Assembly (NCBI GenBank): GCA_035575715.1
Contig: DATLXN010000012.1
Location: forward strand, 310,001 to 374,000
Source: JACCSI01 sp035575715
GTDB lineage: Bacteria > Acidobacteriota > Vicinamibacteria > Vicinamibacterales > UBA2999
DNA length: 64,000 nt
Direction of reading: 5' to 3'
Translations under genes and position numbers: made by a program
The notes under the pieces: model-generated
Databases searched by the model: none
What the model saw: the letters and a program-made list of their open reading frames with translations, nothing else
Told to the model about the DNA's origin: nothing
In this document: one piece after another, positions 43,901 through 51,850 of the stretch
How positions within the stretch are numbered: the first letter of the stretch is position 1
Layout of the letters: every line of letters starts with the position of its first letter

Positions 43901-44116
43901 GGCGGGAAGAAGGGTGGCACCAGCGGAGCTGCGCCGCCTGACAGCACCAAGGTGTTTTCAACGGCCAACGTGCGAGCCACCGCGCCGTTCATCGTCGACC
44001 AGCATCTAGTCTTCTCGGCGGGTGGAAAGATCCAGATGTTCGGTGATCCCAACGACTTCAACAACGGTGTCGGGCAGGCCGGCGTGCGGATCCTGTCGTG
44101 GCGCGCCGTGAAGTGA
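40919..44116 (+). CDS. pilY1: PilY1-like pilus tip protein
   Basis: PilY1 (1065 aa) has a signal peptide (residues 1-30), an N-terminal vWA-like domain (NVILAIDTANRMQRDADNTY) and a C-terminal beta-propeller of the PilY family (RRALIFVGANDGMLHALDA). A Ca-binding-type loop DTNNDG lies at 979-984. The vWA metal site reads DTANRM rather than DxSxS, so metal-dependent adhesion by that domain is doubtful. PilY1 with the minor pilins primes pilus assembly and can act as a tip adhesin. Start ATG 40919 (or 40925). Confidence 0.93.
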   Translation: MIMTNTFQRFVCAAGLVAAVATPMVARAQLDPLLFLKTTQPNVILAIDTANRMQRDADNTYYDPGTYTETGAVHEATLGLASSGATTNYRRKYFDLSHLNPNENAGDKFRASRIVAVGDNAATYSTFYEPTRLAVARRGIIQAITANLANARFGLMQTRHGSIALPSAGNEHPVLVDDVAQQVNTDHGGSKWKVTRTTVTGSNSTQGSTGLITAADAAGANASIIAKLALNLPTAGTLLPGGSDARNTVDAPVGLLLDDARTHANTLITADAAAGGCRNTIVVLIVGGGEGTISPQDLSTKASTFLAVNGRRVPIYVVALFPAAAEVAGLQAIAANSGGQYFEITKAMVDAVAAGSAVPEVTRAVNTAVQHAFAPSTTFNIAPTTALPYGTPADFQVTSPIVGSVNLRYASKINASGVTEVLPDSETYIFNGSAEIPQRSNVLVTTGFELPGFEARLRAFRTYRPVADTSKPSGYRFTQDGSRLWVSSTPAAGSRNVYTVLPGSTNMVPFDSANVATIDDYLGVSDPSALIEYIRGLPMGAVLGSTPAFLDAPSLDPPPDADYPGFVEDNKGRRALIFVGANDGMLHALDARTGIEVWAFIPFNLLPKLRAMRYGQGIDVFNYFVDSSPKISDVKVAGVWRTYLFFGQGSGGTFYNTLDVTLEGMDASVTETSTDDSALLNYFSTSTRIGWKWSFPRLTSFDHTLAPYGELHATTASATEKTVGETWSDPAIGQVGDAAGPYVMVTGSGFLKYSTQNAYRSGATRSGTTFYVLNVANGDVLGTPRDVGADTNAETIDDCRVVNDCRRMKNALQMDPVATGAANSRFISKVYVGDLDGKVWRFALAKASSTNVTVSVPTQLYNAGADFPLFGSMAQVNVGTSPYIFLGTGSDLLPSNGVNQQYSLLVLLDNGASATKTAEILLERTDWPAAAGDEKVTAFPAVAGDIVFFTTTTYNSTTPCTPYTANLYAFTFIGGPAYDTNNDGRLSTGTTGSTGGKKGGTSGAAPPDSTKVFSTANVRATAPFIVDQHLVFSAGGKIQMFGDPNDFNNGVGQAGVRILSWRAVK

Positions 44117-44129
44117 TTAAAGTGGTCTG

Positions 44130-45023
44130 ATGCTCGACGAGTGCATTCAGTGCGGACAGAAATTACGCGCAGGCTGGACACGGTGTCCGCGCTGTCGCGC
44201 GCTTCTTTCCGAGCAGCGATCAGACGCGTCGGGCGAGGCAACGGAGAAAGGTGCTACGGCGGCCGCCACGCCCCGGTGGGTATGGGCGGCGGTGGCTGGC
44301 GTCGCAGTCGTCGCTATCGGCTTGTTCATCGTCACCCGGGGTCCCTCGCCGACGCCTGTTCCGAAAGCCGACCCCACGGTGATCACCGGCGAGTCGCCGC
44401 GCATTCAAGGTGAGGTGCGCCAGCCGGACCCGGCTGAAACCGCCAAACACGCCGCCGTCGATGCGATTCGATCCGGCGGGGCTGCCTACGCCACCGGCGA
44501 TCTGATCAGCGCGCAGACCCAATTCGAGGCGGCCGTCATCGCGGCGCCAGACGACGCCGAGGCGCGCAACAATTTGGCGCAGGTGTTAGTCCGGCAGGGT
44601 AAAACTGCCCAGGCGATGCCGCACTACGACGTCGCCGTCAAGATTGCCCCAGACAAGTGGAGCTACCGCTTCAATCGCGCGCGCGCCTACAGCCAACTCG
44701 AACGCTGGGCCGACGCGGCAGTGGAATACGAAGTGGCGACGCGGTTGTTTCCGGACGATTTCGCCACGCACTACAACCTCGGGTTGGCACTGATTCGGCT
44801 GCGCCGTTATAGCGACGCAGTCGGGTGGTTAGAAAAAGCCGTCGCCGCAGCGCCCGAAGAGCACGGCTTCCTGATCCAGCTTGGAACCGCGCACATCGGC
44901 GCCGGCCAGCCCGATCGCGCGCGTGTCGCCTTCGAGCAGTTCCTCAGCCGCGCGCCGAACGATGCCGAAGCACCACGAGTGAAGGCGCTGCTCGAAGCCT
45001 TGGCGGCCGCTCCGTCGAAGTAA
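44130..45023 (+). CDS. Zinc-ribbon, membrane-anchored TPR protein
   Basis: The 297-aa protein starts with a zinc ribbon (C5-x2-C8 and C19-x2-C22 in MLDECIQCGQK...CPRC), followed by a transmembrane helix (WVWAAVAGVAVVAIGLFIV) and three to four TPR units (AEARNNLAQVLVRQGKTAQA, HYNLGLALIRLRRYSDAV). The ribbon would be cytoplasmic and the TPRs periplasmic. It lies 13 bp after pilY1 and may be a pilus assembly partner, but no function is established. Confidence 0.7.
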   Translation: MLDECIQCGQKLRAGWTRCPRCRALLSEQRSDASGEATEKGATAAATPRWVWAAVAGVAVVAIGLFIVTRGPSPTPVPKADPTVITGESPRIQGEVRQPDPAETAKHAAVDAIRSGGAAYATGDLISAQTQFEAAVIAAPDDAEARNNLAQVLVRQGKTAQAMPHYDVAVKIAPDKWSYRFNRARAYSQLERWADAAVEYEVATRLFPDDFATHYNLGLALIRLRRYSDAVGWLEKAVAAAPEEHGFLIQLGTAHIGAGQPDRARVAFEQFLSRAPNDAEAPRVKALLEALAAAPSK

Positions 45024-45144
45024 CGCAGATCCTGCGCGGTCGCCGGCCTAGACGCGAGCAGTTCCTGCGGTTCACCAGACGCGTGCCAACTCCGGCTACC
45101 CGACATTGACGTGTTTCTGCTGCAGCAGCGCGCTCGAGACCACG

Positions 45145-45160
45145 CGGTTAGCCTCTTGCA
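45145..45160 (+). promoter_or_regulatory. Possible sigma-54 promoter of second minor-pilin operon
   Basis: CGGTTAGCCTCTTGCA keeps GG-N10-GC and a perfect TTGCA box but departs from TGGC at the -24 side. It lies 12 bp before ATG 45173, implying an almost leaderless message. Position in front of the first gene of a second V-W-X set is the main support. Confidence 0.35.
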
Positions 45161-45172
45161 CTGATCCGTGGC

Positions 45173-45624
45173 ATGCGTCGCAGCTCGCGGTCGTGTGCTG
45201 GATTCTCACTCGTCGAAACGTTGATCGCCGCGGTGCTGGTGGCGGCGACCATCGTGAGCCTCGCCCACCTGGTGGCGATAGCGGCCGAGCAGGTCGTCGT
45301 TGGCCGACGGGTGGTGAGCGCCAACACCATCGCGCAAAGCAAACTCGAACATCTACGGCACTTGCCGTGGACCTACGCTGCTGATGGCACTCGCGTCAGC
45401 AGCGCAGAACTGACGCTGTCGCCGAGCGGCGCGCTCACCCAAGACGCGGTCGGTATGTCGATGAGGTCGACGACTTCGTGCGCCGGTGGGCGATCGCGCG
45501 GCTCGAGGCGGGGGATGACGATACGCTGGTGTTCCAGGTGTGCGTCTTCGCCCGCGCGGGTCGGACGCTCGCCTCGTCACGTCCGGTGGCGTGTGTCGCG
45601 ACGATTCGAACGAGGCAGCCGTGA
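45173..45624 (+). pseudogene. Second PilV-type minor pilin, frameshifted
   Basis: ATG 45173 gives a prepilin with CAGFSLVETLIAAVLVAATI. The frame is normal up to LTQDAVG and then becomes Arg/Ser-rich nonsense. Adding one base near 45452-45453 restores YVDEVDDFVRRWAIARLEAG and continues to TGA 45622-45624, about 150 aa in all. The repaired stop overlaps the next start as GTGA. It heads a second minor-pilin operon. Confidence 0.82.
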
Positions 45625-46466
45625 ACGATCGAGGCTTCACGCTGGTCGAATTGCTCGTCGCCTGCCTGATCTTGAGCGCGCTGAGCGCAGCCGTTGTTGC
45701 AATGTCACTCCCGAGCAAGACGGCGTTCGAGCGGACTTTGGCCAGCGCCGATCTGGCGGGCGCAGCCCGAACCGCACTCGATCGCTTGACATTGGAGGCA
45801 CGCGAAGCGGGAAGCGGACCCACCATAATCGCGGCATCTTTTGCTGCAGTGATGAACGTGGCACAGCCGATTGCCGATCTCGAGACCGCGATGCCGGCGA
45901 ACCCGGGAGAGGGTGTGCGATTGCTGACTGTTGAGCGGCTCGCCCCGCAAGGTGTCACGACGGCTCCTGCCGCAGCGGGCGACTCCGTCATCACCGTGGA
46001 CACCGGCTCACTGCAGTGCACGCAGCTCGGCGCAGCCTGCGGGTTGCGAGGCGGGATGTTAGTCGCGATTGTGGATTCGGCACGGGCCGAGCTGCACACC
46101 GTCACGTCGGTCAGCGGCGGCGCGATTCGGTTGCAGGCACCGCTGGCCGGCGCCTTTGCGGCGCAAGCGGCGGTCGCTGCGGTGTCACGGCTGATCTATG
46201 GTCTGCGGCGCAACGCCGACGGCAGCGCGCGACTGGTTCGACTGTCGGCAGGAGGTGCAGAGCAGCCGCTCGTGTCGAATGTCGCGGCGTTCAGGGTGAC
46301 CCGTCTTGACCGCGCGCTGGACATCGTCCTCCGCATCGAAGCCGCGTCGGCGGCGTTTCGCGGCGCTGGCGGGTTGTTCATTCGCCCGGGCAGCCAGGGT
46401 CGTGCCAGTCAGTGGATCCCGGATCTCGGCCTGCGCGCGACCATCGCGCTACGCAATACACGGTGA
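45621..46466 (+). CDS. Second PilW-type minor pilin
   Basis: A 281-aa prepilin with the very short leader MNDRG before FTLVELLVACLILSALSAA. The body shows ALDRLTLEAREAGSG, as in PilW/PilW-like pilins. I chose GTG 45621, which overlaps the repaired pilV-like stop; the open frame extends further upstream without a better start. Only one Cys pair (LQCTQLGAACG) is present in the body. Confidence 0.82.
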   Translation: MNDRGFTLVELLVACLILSALSAAVVAMSLPSKTAFERTLASADLAGAARTALDRLTLEAREAGSGPTIIAASFAAVMNVAQPIADLETAMPANPGEGVRLLTVERLAPQGVTTAPAAAGDSVITVDTGSLQCTQLGAACGLRGGMLVAIVDSARAELHTVTSVSGGAIRLQAPLAGAFAAQAAVAAVSRLIYGLRRNADGSARLVRLSAGGAEQPLVSNVAAFRVTRLDRALDIVLRIEAASAAFRGAGGLFIRPGSQGRASQWIPDLGLRATIALRNTR

Positions 46467-47152
46467 GGATCACCGAGACACGCGGGGTGGCGCTGGTGAT
46501 GACCTTGCTGGCGATCAGTTTGCTCTCAGCACTGGGCCTGGGGTTGGCTCTGGCAGCCTCAACCGGCCGGATGGCGGACGCCAATCATGAGGACGCCACC
46601 GAGATGCTGAACGCGATCGAGTCGGCGATCGAATTGGCCGCGCGCGACTTAAATGACGTCGCAGATTGGTCGGCGGCTCTCGACGGGACCGTCAGGTCGT
46701 CGCTGGTCGAGCCGCCGCCGGCCGCGATCAATGTGGATCGCCTGACCAATCAACTGACCTGTGAGCGTGATGACGCGTGTTCCGATGCCCGCGTTCACGC
46801 CAGCAGCGCCGACCGTCCATGGGGCCGAAATAACCCCCGGTGGCAGGTCTTTCTGCGCGGCAGGCTGGCCGCGGTCACCGACCCGCGACACCCGCGCAGG
46901 CCCTATTCCATCGTCTGGCTTGGCGACGACCCGCGCGAGACCGATGACGATCCCCGCATCGACGGTGGAGCACCAGGTGAGAAAGGCCGATATGTAGTGA
47001 GGGCCCGTGCCGAATCGTTTGGCAGCGCCGGGGCGCGTCGGGCGGTGGAGGCGGAGTTTGCCCGGGTGTGTCCGGCGCCGGGCACCGGCCAGGCATGCCT
47101 GCCGGGCATTCGTGTGCAGTCGTGGCATGTGGTCATTGGGCCGGTTCCTTGA
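46463..47152 (+). CDS. Second PilX-type pilus assembly protein
   Basis: A 229-aa protein starting at GTG 46463, overlapping the previous stop. The N-terminal helix TRGVALVMTLLAISLLSALG lacks Glu5 as in PilX. The middle contains WGRNNPRWQVFLRGRL, YSIVWLGDDPRETDDDPRID and the Ala/Arg-rich C-terminus, closely mirroring the pilX product at 40,099 (NNPRWKLFAHSPL, AVWIADDQAETDGDPTTD). Confidence 0.82.
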   Translation: MRITETRGVALVMTLLAISLLSALGLGLALAASTGRMADANHEDATEMLNAIESAIELAARDLNDVADWSAALDGTVRSSLVEPPPAAINVDRLTNQLTCERDDACSDARVHASSADRPWGRNNPRWQVFLRGRLAAVTDPRHPRRPYSIVWLGDDPRETDDDPRIDGGAPGEKGRYVVRARAESFGSAGARRAVEAEFARVCPAPGTGQACLPGIRVQSWHVVIGPVP

Positions 47153-47186
47153 CCTGCACCGAACAGGGTCGTACGATCGAAGAGCT

Positions 47187-47747
47187 ATGAAGAAAGTCCT
47201 GCTTGTTGTCGTTCTTTCGCTGATCGCGGCGCCGTGGATCGTCGCCGGGCAGAGCCTCGCCGATCTCGCGAAAAAGGAAGAAGCGCGCCGCAAGGCGGTC
47301 AAGACCCCGGCGAAGGTCTATACCAACGACACGCTCAAGGGCGATATCACCAAGAGCCCGGCGCCGGCGACGCCGTCGACGCCCAGCACGGCCCCGGCAC
47401 CGGAGCCCAGCACGCAGGTCCCCTCGGTCAACCTGCCCGGTGGCAAGGAACCGTCCTCGCCGCAAAAAGACGAAGCTCAGTGGCGTGAGCGGATGGCGAG
47501 CGCACGGTCATTACTGGAGCGCAGCCGCATTTTTGCCGAGGCGCTGCAAAGTCGTCTCAACTCGCTGGCTACCGACATCGTCAATCGCGCCGATCCGGCG
47601 CAGCGCTCGCAGTTGGAACTGGAACGTCAGCGCGCCACCGGCGAACTGGATCGAGTGAAAAGGGAAATCGTCACGCAGACCACGGCGATCAGCGACATCG
47701 AGGACGAAGCGCGCAAAGCCGGAGTGCCTCCGGGCTGGCTGCGGTGA
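47187..47747 (+). CDS. Exported coiled-coil hypothetical protein
   Basis: A 186-aa product with a signal peptide (MKKVLLVVVLSLIAAPWIVAG), a Pro/Ala/Thr/Ser-rich linker (about 50-95) and a C-terminal charged helix (ERQRATGELDRVKREIVTQT) likely to form a coiled coil. It overlaps the response regulator by GTGA. I do not recognise the family; the layout suits a small periplasmic spacer or envelope protein. Confidence 0.65.
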   Translation: MKKVLLVVVLSLIAAPWIVAGQSLADLAKKEEARRKAVKTPAKVYTNDTLKGDITKSPAPATPSTPSTAPAPEPSTQVPSVNLPGGKEPSSPQKDEAQWRERMASARSLLERSRIFAEALQSRLNSLATDIVNRADPAQRSQLELERQRATGELDRVKREIVTQTTAISDIEDEARKAGVPPGWLR

Positions 47748-49132
47748 GCGCTGCGGCGACCATTCTCCTCGTCGAAGATAAAGACTCCCTTCGCACCATG
47801 CTCCGCCTCGCACTCGAGGCGCAGGGGCATGTCGTCATCGAGGCAAAAGATCAACCCGAAGCGGCTGAGCGTCTGCGCGAGAGCACGCCGTCGGCGGTCC
47901 TGTCCGATCTGCGTCTGCCGACAGGTGACGGCTTTGGTGTCCTCAAAGCCGCGAAAGAAGCCGATCCGGAACTGCCGGTCATCGTCATGACGGCCTTTGG
48001 CGGCATTCAGGACGCTGTGCAGGCGATGAAGGCTGGCGCGATGGACTTTCTCGCGAAGCCGGTCGACCCCGATCATCTGCTGCTCCTCGTCGAACGCGCA
48101 CTCGCGCAACGTCGATTGATCAGCGAGTACACCCTGCTCAAAGAGGAACTTGCCTCGCGGCGCGGCGGGCCGACGATCATCGGCGAAGCGGCGTGTATGA
48201 AGCAGGTGTCGCAAGCCATCCAGCGCGCGGCTGCCACCGAGACGACGGTGCTGATCGAAGGCGAGAGCGGCACCGGGAAAGAGCTCTTTGCGCGTGCGGT
48301 TCATGCGCTCAGCCCACGATCGAATGGGCCGTTTGTCGCCATCAACTGCGCCGCCATCCCCGACACCTTGCTTGAGGCGGAGCTGTTCGGGTACGAGAAG
48401 GGGGCGTTCACCGGGGCCAATCAACGCAAACTCGGCAAGTTCGAGATGGCCAACCGCGGCACCTTGTTCCTCGACGAAATCGGCGAGTTGCCGATGCCGT
48501 TGCAGGGCAAAATTCTTCGGGCGTTAGAAGAACGCACCTTCGATCGGCTGGGCAGCACGTCGAGCGTCAAAGTGGACGTGCGCGTCGTGGCGGCGACCAA
48601 TCGTCAGCTCAAACAGGCGGTGGCGGCGCGACAGTTTCGGGAGGATTTGTATTTCCGTTTGTCGGTCTTCCCGATCACCGTGCCGCCGCTGCGCGAACGG
48701 CGCGAAGACATTGCGATTCTGGCGCGTCATTTCATCGAACACGAATCGCGGGAACTGGGTAAGAAGCGGCTCGCGCTGGCGCCGGACGCGCTCGAAGCGC
48801 TGCTCGACTACCCGTGGCCGGGGAACGTCCGCGAGTTGCAGAACTGCCTCGAGCGCGCCGCGATTCTGGTCGACGGCGACATTATTTACCCGAAGCATCT
48901 GAACCTGACGATGGAAGACTTTTCGCCGCCGCCCAACGCGCTGTCCCATCTCGATCTCACCGGCAGCCTGGCCGAGATCACCAATCGCGCGATGGCCGAA
49001 GTGGAGCGCCAGGCGATCCGCAAGGCGCTCGAGCAGTCGAGTAATGATCCGGCGCGCGCCGCTGATCAATTGCAAGTCGGCTACAAGGTGCTCTTAACCA
49101 AAATGAAGTCTTTGGGTTTTCCCGGCAACTGA
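47744..49132 (+). CDS. NtrC-family sigma-54-dependent response regulator
   Basis: A 462-aa regulator with a receiver domain (D55 in LSDLRLPTGDG), AAA+ domain with GESGTGKE, GAFTGA and LDEIGEL, and a Fis-type C-terminal helix-turn-helix (NDPARAADQLQVGYKVLL). No kinase lies next to it. The unpaired kinase at 36,376 is the closest candidate partner. It starts with GTG overlapping the previous gene. Confidence 0.93.
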   Translation: MSAAATILLVEDKDSLRTMLRLALEAQGHVVIEAKDQPEAAERLRESTPSAVLSDLRLPTGDGFGVLKAAKEADPELPVIVMTAFGGIQDAVQAMKAGAMDFLAKPVDPDHLLLLVERALAQRRLISEYTLLKEELASRRGGPTIIGEAACMKQVSQAIQRAAATETTVLIEGESGTGKELFARAVHALSPRSNGPFVAINCAAIPDTLLEAELFGYEKGAFTGANQRKLGKFEMANRGTLFLDEIGELPMPLQGKILRALEERTFDRLGSTSSVKVDVRVVAATNRQLKQAVAARQFREDLYFRLSVFPITVPPLRERREDIAILARHFIEHESRELGKKRLALAPDALEALLDYPWPGNVRELQNCLERAAILVDGDIIYPKHLNLTMEDFSPPPNALSHLDLTGSLAEITNRAMAEVERQAIRKALEQSSNDPARAADQLQVGYKVLLTKMKSLGFPGN

Positions 49133-49158
49133 TCCTGACCACTGACCACTGATCTCTA
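49129..49158. repeat. Short heptamer tract joining two stop codons
   Basis: CTGATC, CTGACCA, CTGACCA, CTGATCT run from the regulator's stop (TGA 49130-49132) into the aroB stop on the other strand (49156-49158). The whole convergent gap is repeat. Confidence 0.6.
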
Positions 49159-50238
49159 GCTAATCCCGATCGCCTTCAGCGCCCTGCGCAGGTGCTGCTC
49201 GGTCACATCACTTACCGTCGTCGTCGCGCCGATCGCTGTTGCGGCGACAAAATGCAATGTGCCGGCGACGATTTTCTTGTCGCGTCCGATAGCGGCGAGC
49301 ACCTCCGATGCGGACAGGTCGACCACCGGTGGCAGAGGCCCGAGTTTGGCGATCACTGCGGCGAGGCGTTGGCGCGCGACGGCGGGCGTCACGCCGTACT
49401 CCTCACCAAGTGCCATCGCCGCCAGCATCCCGTAGCCGACCGCTTCGCCATGACGGAAGCGTTTGTATTTGGTGACTGCCTCGATCGCGTGACCGATGGT
49501 GTGTCCGAAGTTGAGCGTGCGGCGCAGGCCGGATTCATGTTCGTCGGCCGAGACCACCCGCGCTTTGATCCGGCAGGATTCGGCGACGACCGCGGCGGTG
49601 GCGTCCGGATCGCGCTTGAAGAGTTGCGGCAGCGACGCCTCGACCCGATCGAGCAACGATGGGCTCGCGATCACGCCGTATTTCACCACCTCATACAAGC
49701 CGGCGCGAAATTCCCGGCGCGGCAAGGTCGCCAGGACCGCAGGGTCGGCGACGACCAGTCGTGGCGGATGAAACGCGCCAATCAGGTTTTTCCCCAGTGC
49801 GTGATTGACGCCCGTCTTGCCGCCGACGGCGCTGTCAACCTGCGCCATCAACGTCGTGGGCACATGTACCACTCGCACGCCACGGAGATAGGTCGCCGCT
49901 GCGAATCCAACGAGATCGCCGATCACGCCACCGCCAACGGCGATGATCACCACCGAGCGATCGGCGCCAATCTGGATCAGTGCGTCGTAGACGCGCCCGA
50001 CGGTCGTGATGTTCTTGTGACGCTCGCCGTCCGGCACGAGGATCGGTTCCGCCTCGGACGCCGCACCCTTGACTGCGTCACCATGGAACTCCCACACCGT
50101 GGGACTGGACACGATCACCCGGCGGGGTCCGAGGCCGGCGTCATCGAGTAACTGCGGCAATGTCGCAAGCGTGGCCGAGCCAATGACGATGGGGTAGGAG
50201 CCGGCGCTGGCCGCGACTTCGATACGCGTCGGTGGCAT
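49156..50238 (-). CDS. aroB: 3-dehydroquinate synthase
   Basis: AroB (360 aa) converts DAHP to 3-dehydroquinate, the second step of the shikimate pathway, using NAD and a divalent metal. GGGVIGDLVGFAAATYLRGV (NAD site), VPTTLMAQVDSAVGGKTGVN and the metal-ligand segments HTIGHAIE and RHGEAVGYGM are present. I chose ATG 50238; the open frame upstream has no typical sequence. It is divergent from nadB with a 25-bp gap. Confidence 0.96.
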   Translation of the reverse strand: MPPTRIEVAASAGSYPIVIGSATLATLPQLLDDAGLGPRRVIVSSPTVWEFHGDAVKGAASEAEPILVPDGERHKNITTVGRVYDALIQIGADRSVVIIAVGGGVIGDLVGFAAATYLRGVRVVHVPTTLMAQVDSAVGGKTGVNHALGKNLIGAFHPPRLVVADPAVLATLPRREFRAGLYEVVKYGVIASPSLLDRVEASLPQLFKRDPDATAAVVAESCRIKARVVSADEHESGLRRTLNFGHTIGHAIEAVTKYKRFRHGEAVGYGMLAAMALGEEYGVTPAVARQRLAAVIAKLGPLPPVVDLSASEVLAAIGRDKKIVAGTLHFVAATAIGATTTVSDVTEQHLRRALKAIGIS

Positions 50239-50263
50239 GAAGCAGGTGGTAGCATAACAGCCG

Positions 50264-51835
50264 GTGCGCGGCGGTACGGATTTCCTCATCATCGGCAGCG
50301 GGATCGCCGGACTCCGCGCTGCGGCCGACCTCGCGGCGCACGGTACGGTCACGGTGCTGACCAAGGCCGATCCCACTGAGAGCAATACCGGCTACGCGCA
50401 AGGGGGCATTGCCGCGGCCGTGGGTCCGGAAGATTCGCCCGAGGAGCATTTCGCCGACACCATGGCCGCCGGCGACGGCCTCTGCGATGAACAGGCCGTG
50501 CGCGTTCTGGTCGAAGACGGCGTCGTCTACGTACGCGAGCTGTTGGAGTGGGGGGCTGCGTTCGACCGCGATGCGACTGGTGCCCCGGCGTTAGGTCGCG
50601 AGGGCGCGCACCGGGTGCGGCGCGTACTCCATGCCCGCGATGCGACCGGACGCGAGATCGGCCGGCTCCTGTGGTCGAGAGTGAGCGAAAACCCGCGGGT
50701 GCGCGTGATCAAGCATGCGCGGGCCACGTCGTTGATGGTGGAGCACGGGCAATGTGTCGGCGCTTCTTACACCGACCGCGCGTCGACGACGACGATCAAC
50801 GCGACGGCGGTGCTGTTGGCAACCGGCGGTGCCGGGCAGGTGTTCAGCGATACCACGAATCCTCCGATCGCCACCGGCGACGGCATCGCGCTCGCGTGGC
50901 GCGCCGGCGCGCGCGTGGCCGACCTCGAATTCGTGCAGTTCCATCCCACGGCGTTAGCGGTGGCCGGTGCGCCGCGCTTTCTGTTGTCGGAGGCGCTGCG
51001 TGGCGAAGGCGCCTACCTGGTCAATGCCGAGGGTGAGCGGTTCATGTCGCGTTACGAGCGTGCGGGCGAGCTGGCCTCACGCGATCTGGTCTCACGCGCA
51101 ATCGTGAGTGAAGCGGCACGGACCGCGAGCAGCGTCTTTTTGTCGATGCAGCATCTCGATCCCAACTGGGTGCATGAGCGCTTTCCGACGATTGCAGCCG
51201 CCTGTTTGTCAGCGGGACTGGACCTTGCCCGCGATCTGATTCCGGTGGGACCCGCGGCGCATTACGTGATGGGCGGTGTCGAAACCGATCGCTGCGGCCG
51301 TACGACCCTGCCGGGGTTGTGCGCGGCCGGTGAAGTGGCGTGTACCGGCGTTCACGGAGCGAATCGTCTGGCGAGCAACTCGTTGCTCGAGGGGCTGGTC
51401 TTCGGTGCGCGCGCGGTGGAAGCCATGGTCGAACCGCCGCGGGCCGGCGCGATGAACAACGCCCGCCTCGAAAAAGGGCCTGCCCATTTTTACGGTACAC
51501 GTAAAAAGGGGCACGCCCTTTTTGAGACGCAGGATCTGCCGACCGAGTCAGCAATTCGTGGGTTGATGTGGCAATCAGTGGGATTGTTACGCGACCACGC
51601 GGGGCTGGCGCCTGCGGTGGACCGCCTGCAAGCGTGGCAGCGGGCACTCGAGCCGCGCAGCGTGGCGGCGCCCGCCGACGACGCCCTGGCCCGCGCGTCG
51701 AGCATCGCCACGGTCGGGTGGTTGATTGCCAAGGCAGCGCTGCGGCGCGAAGAGTCGCGCGGCGGACACTTCCGCACGGACTTCCCGGGCAGGGACGATC
51801 TAAACTGGCAAGTTCACGTCGCCGAATCGCGCTGA
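50264..51835 (+). CDS. nadB: L-aspartate oxidase
   Basis: NadB (523 aa) oxidises L-aspartate to iminoaspartate for NAD synthesis, with FAD. The N-terminal dinucleotide fold (FLIIGSGIAGLRAAADLA), GYAQGGIAAAVG, the active-site region HGANRLASNSLLEGLVFG and the C-terminal helical domain (RGLMWQSVGLLRDHAGL) are clear. Residues about 403-420 are encoded by an inserted palindrome (see that entry) in the linker between the FAD and helical domains. Start GTG 50264. Partner NadA is not in the window. Confidence 0.95.
   Translation: MRGGTDFLIIGSGIAGLRAAADLAAHGTVTVLTKADPTESNTGYAQGGIAAAVGPEDSPEEHFADTMAAGDGLCDEQAVRVLVEDGVVYVRELLEWGAAFDRDATGAPALGREGAHRVRRVLHARDATGREIGRLLWSRVSENPRVRVIKHARATSLMVEHGQCVGASYTDRASTTTINATAVLLATGGAGQVFSDTTNPPIATGDGIALAWRAGARVADLEFVQFHPTALAVAGAPRFLLSEALRGEGAYLVNAEGERFMSRYERAGELASRDLVSRAIVSEAARTASSVFLSMQHLDPNWVHERFPTIAAACLSAGLDLARDLIPVGPAAHYVMGGVETDRCGRTTLPGLCAAGEVACTGVHGANRLASNSLLEGLVFGARAVEAMVEPPRAGAMNNARLEKGPAHFYGTRKKGHALFETQDLPTESAIRGLMWQSVGLLRDHAGLAPAVDRLQAWQRALEPRSVAAPADDALARASSIATVGWLIAKAALRREESRGGHFRTDFPGRDDLNWQVHVAESR
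51471..51523. repeat. REP-like palindrome in frame inside nadB
   Basis: Two 23-bp arms (51471-51493 and 51501-51523) are reverse complements with two mismatches, around a 7-nt loop GGTACAC. The arms run AAAAAGGGC...TTTTTAC. The element keeps the nadB frame open and encodes EKGPAHFYGTRKKGHALFE. A-tract ends and a GC-rich core resemble mobile palindromic repeats. Confidence 0.85.
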
Positions 51836-51850
51836 ACGGTTGTAGGACAC

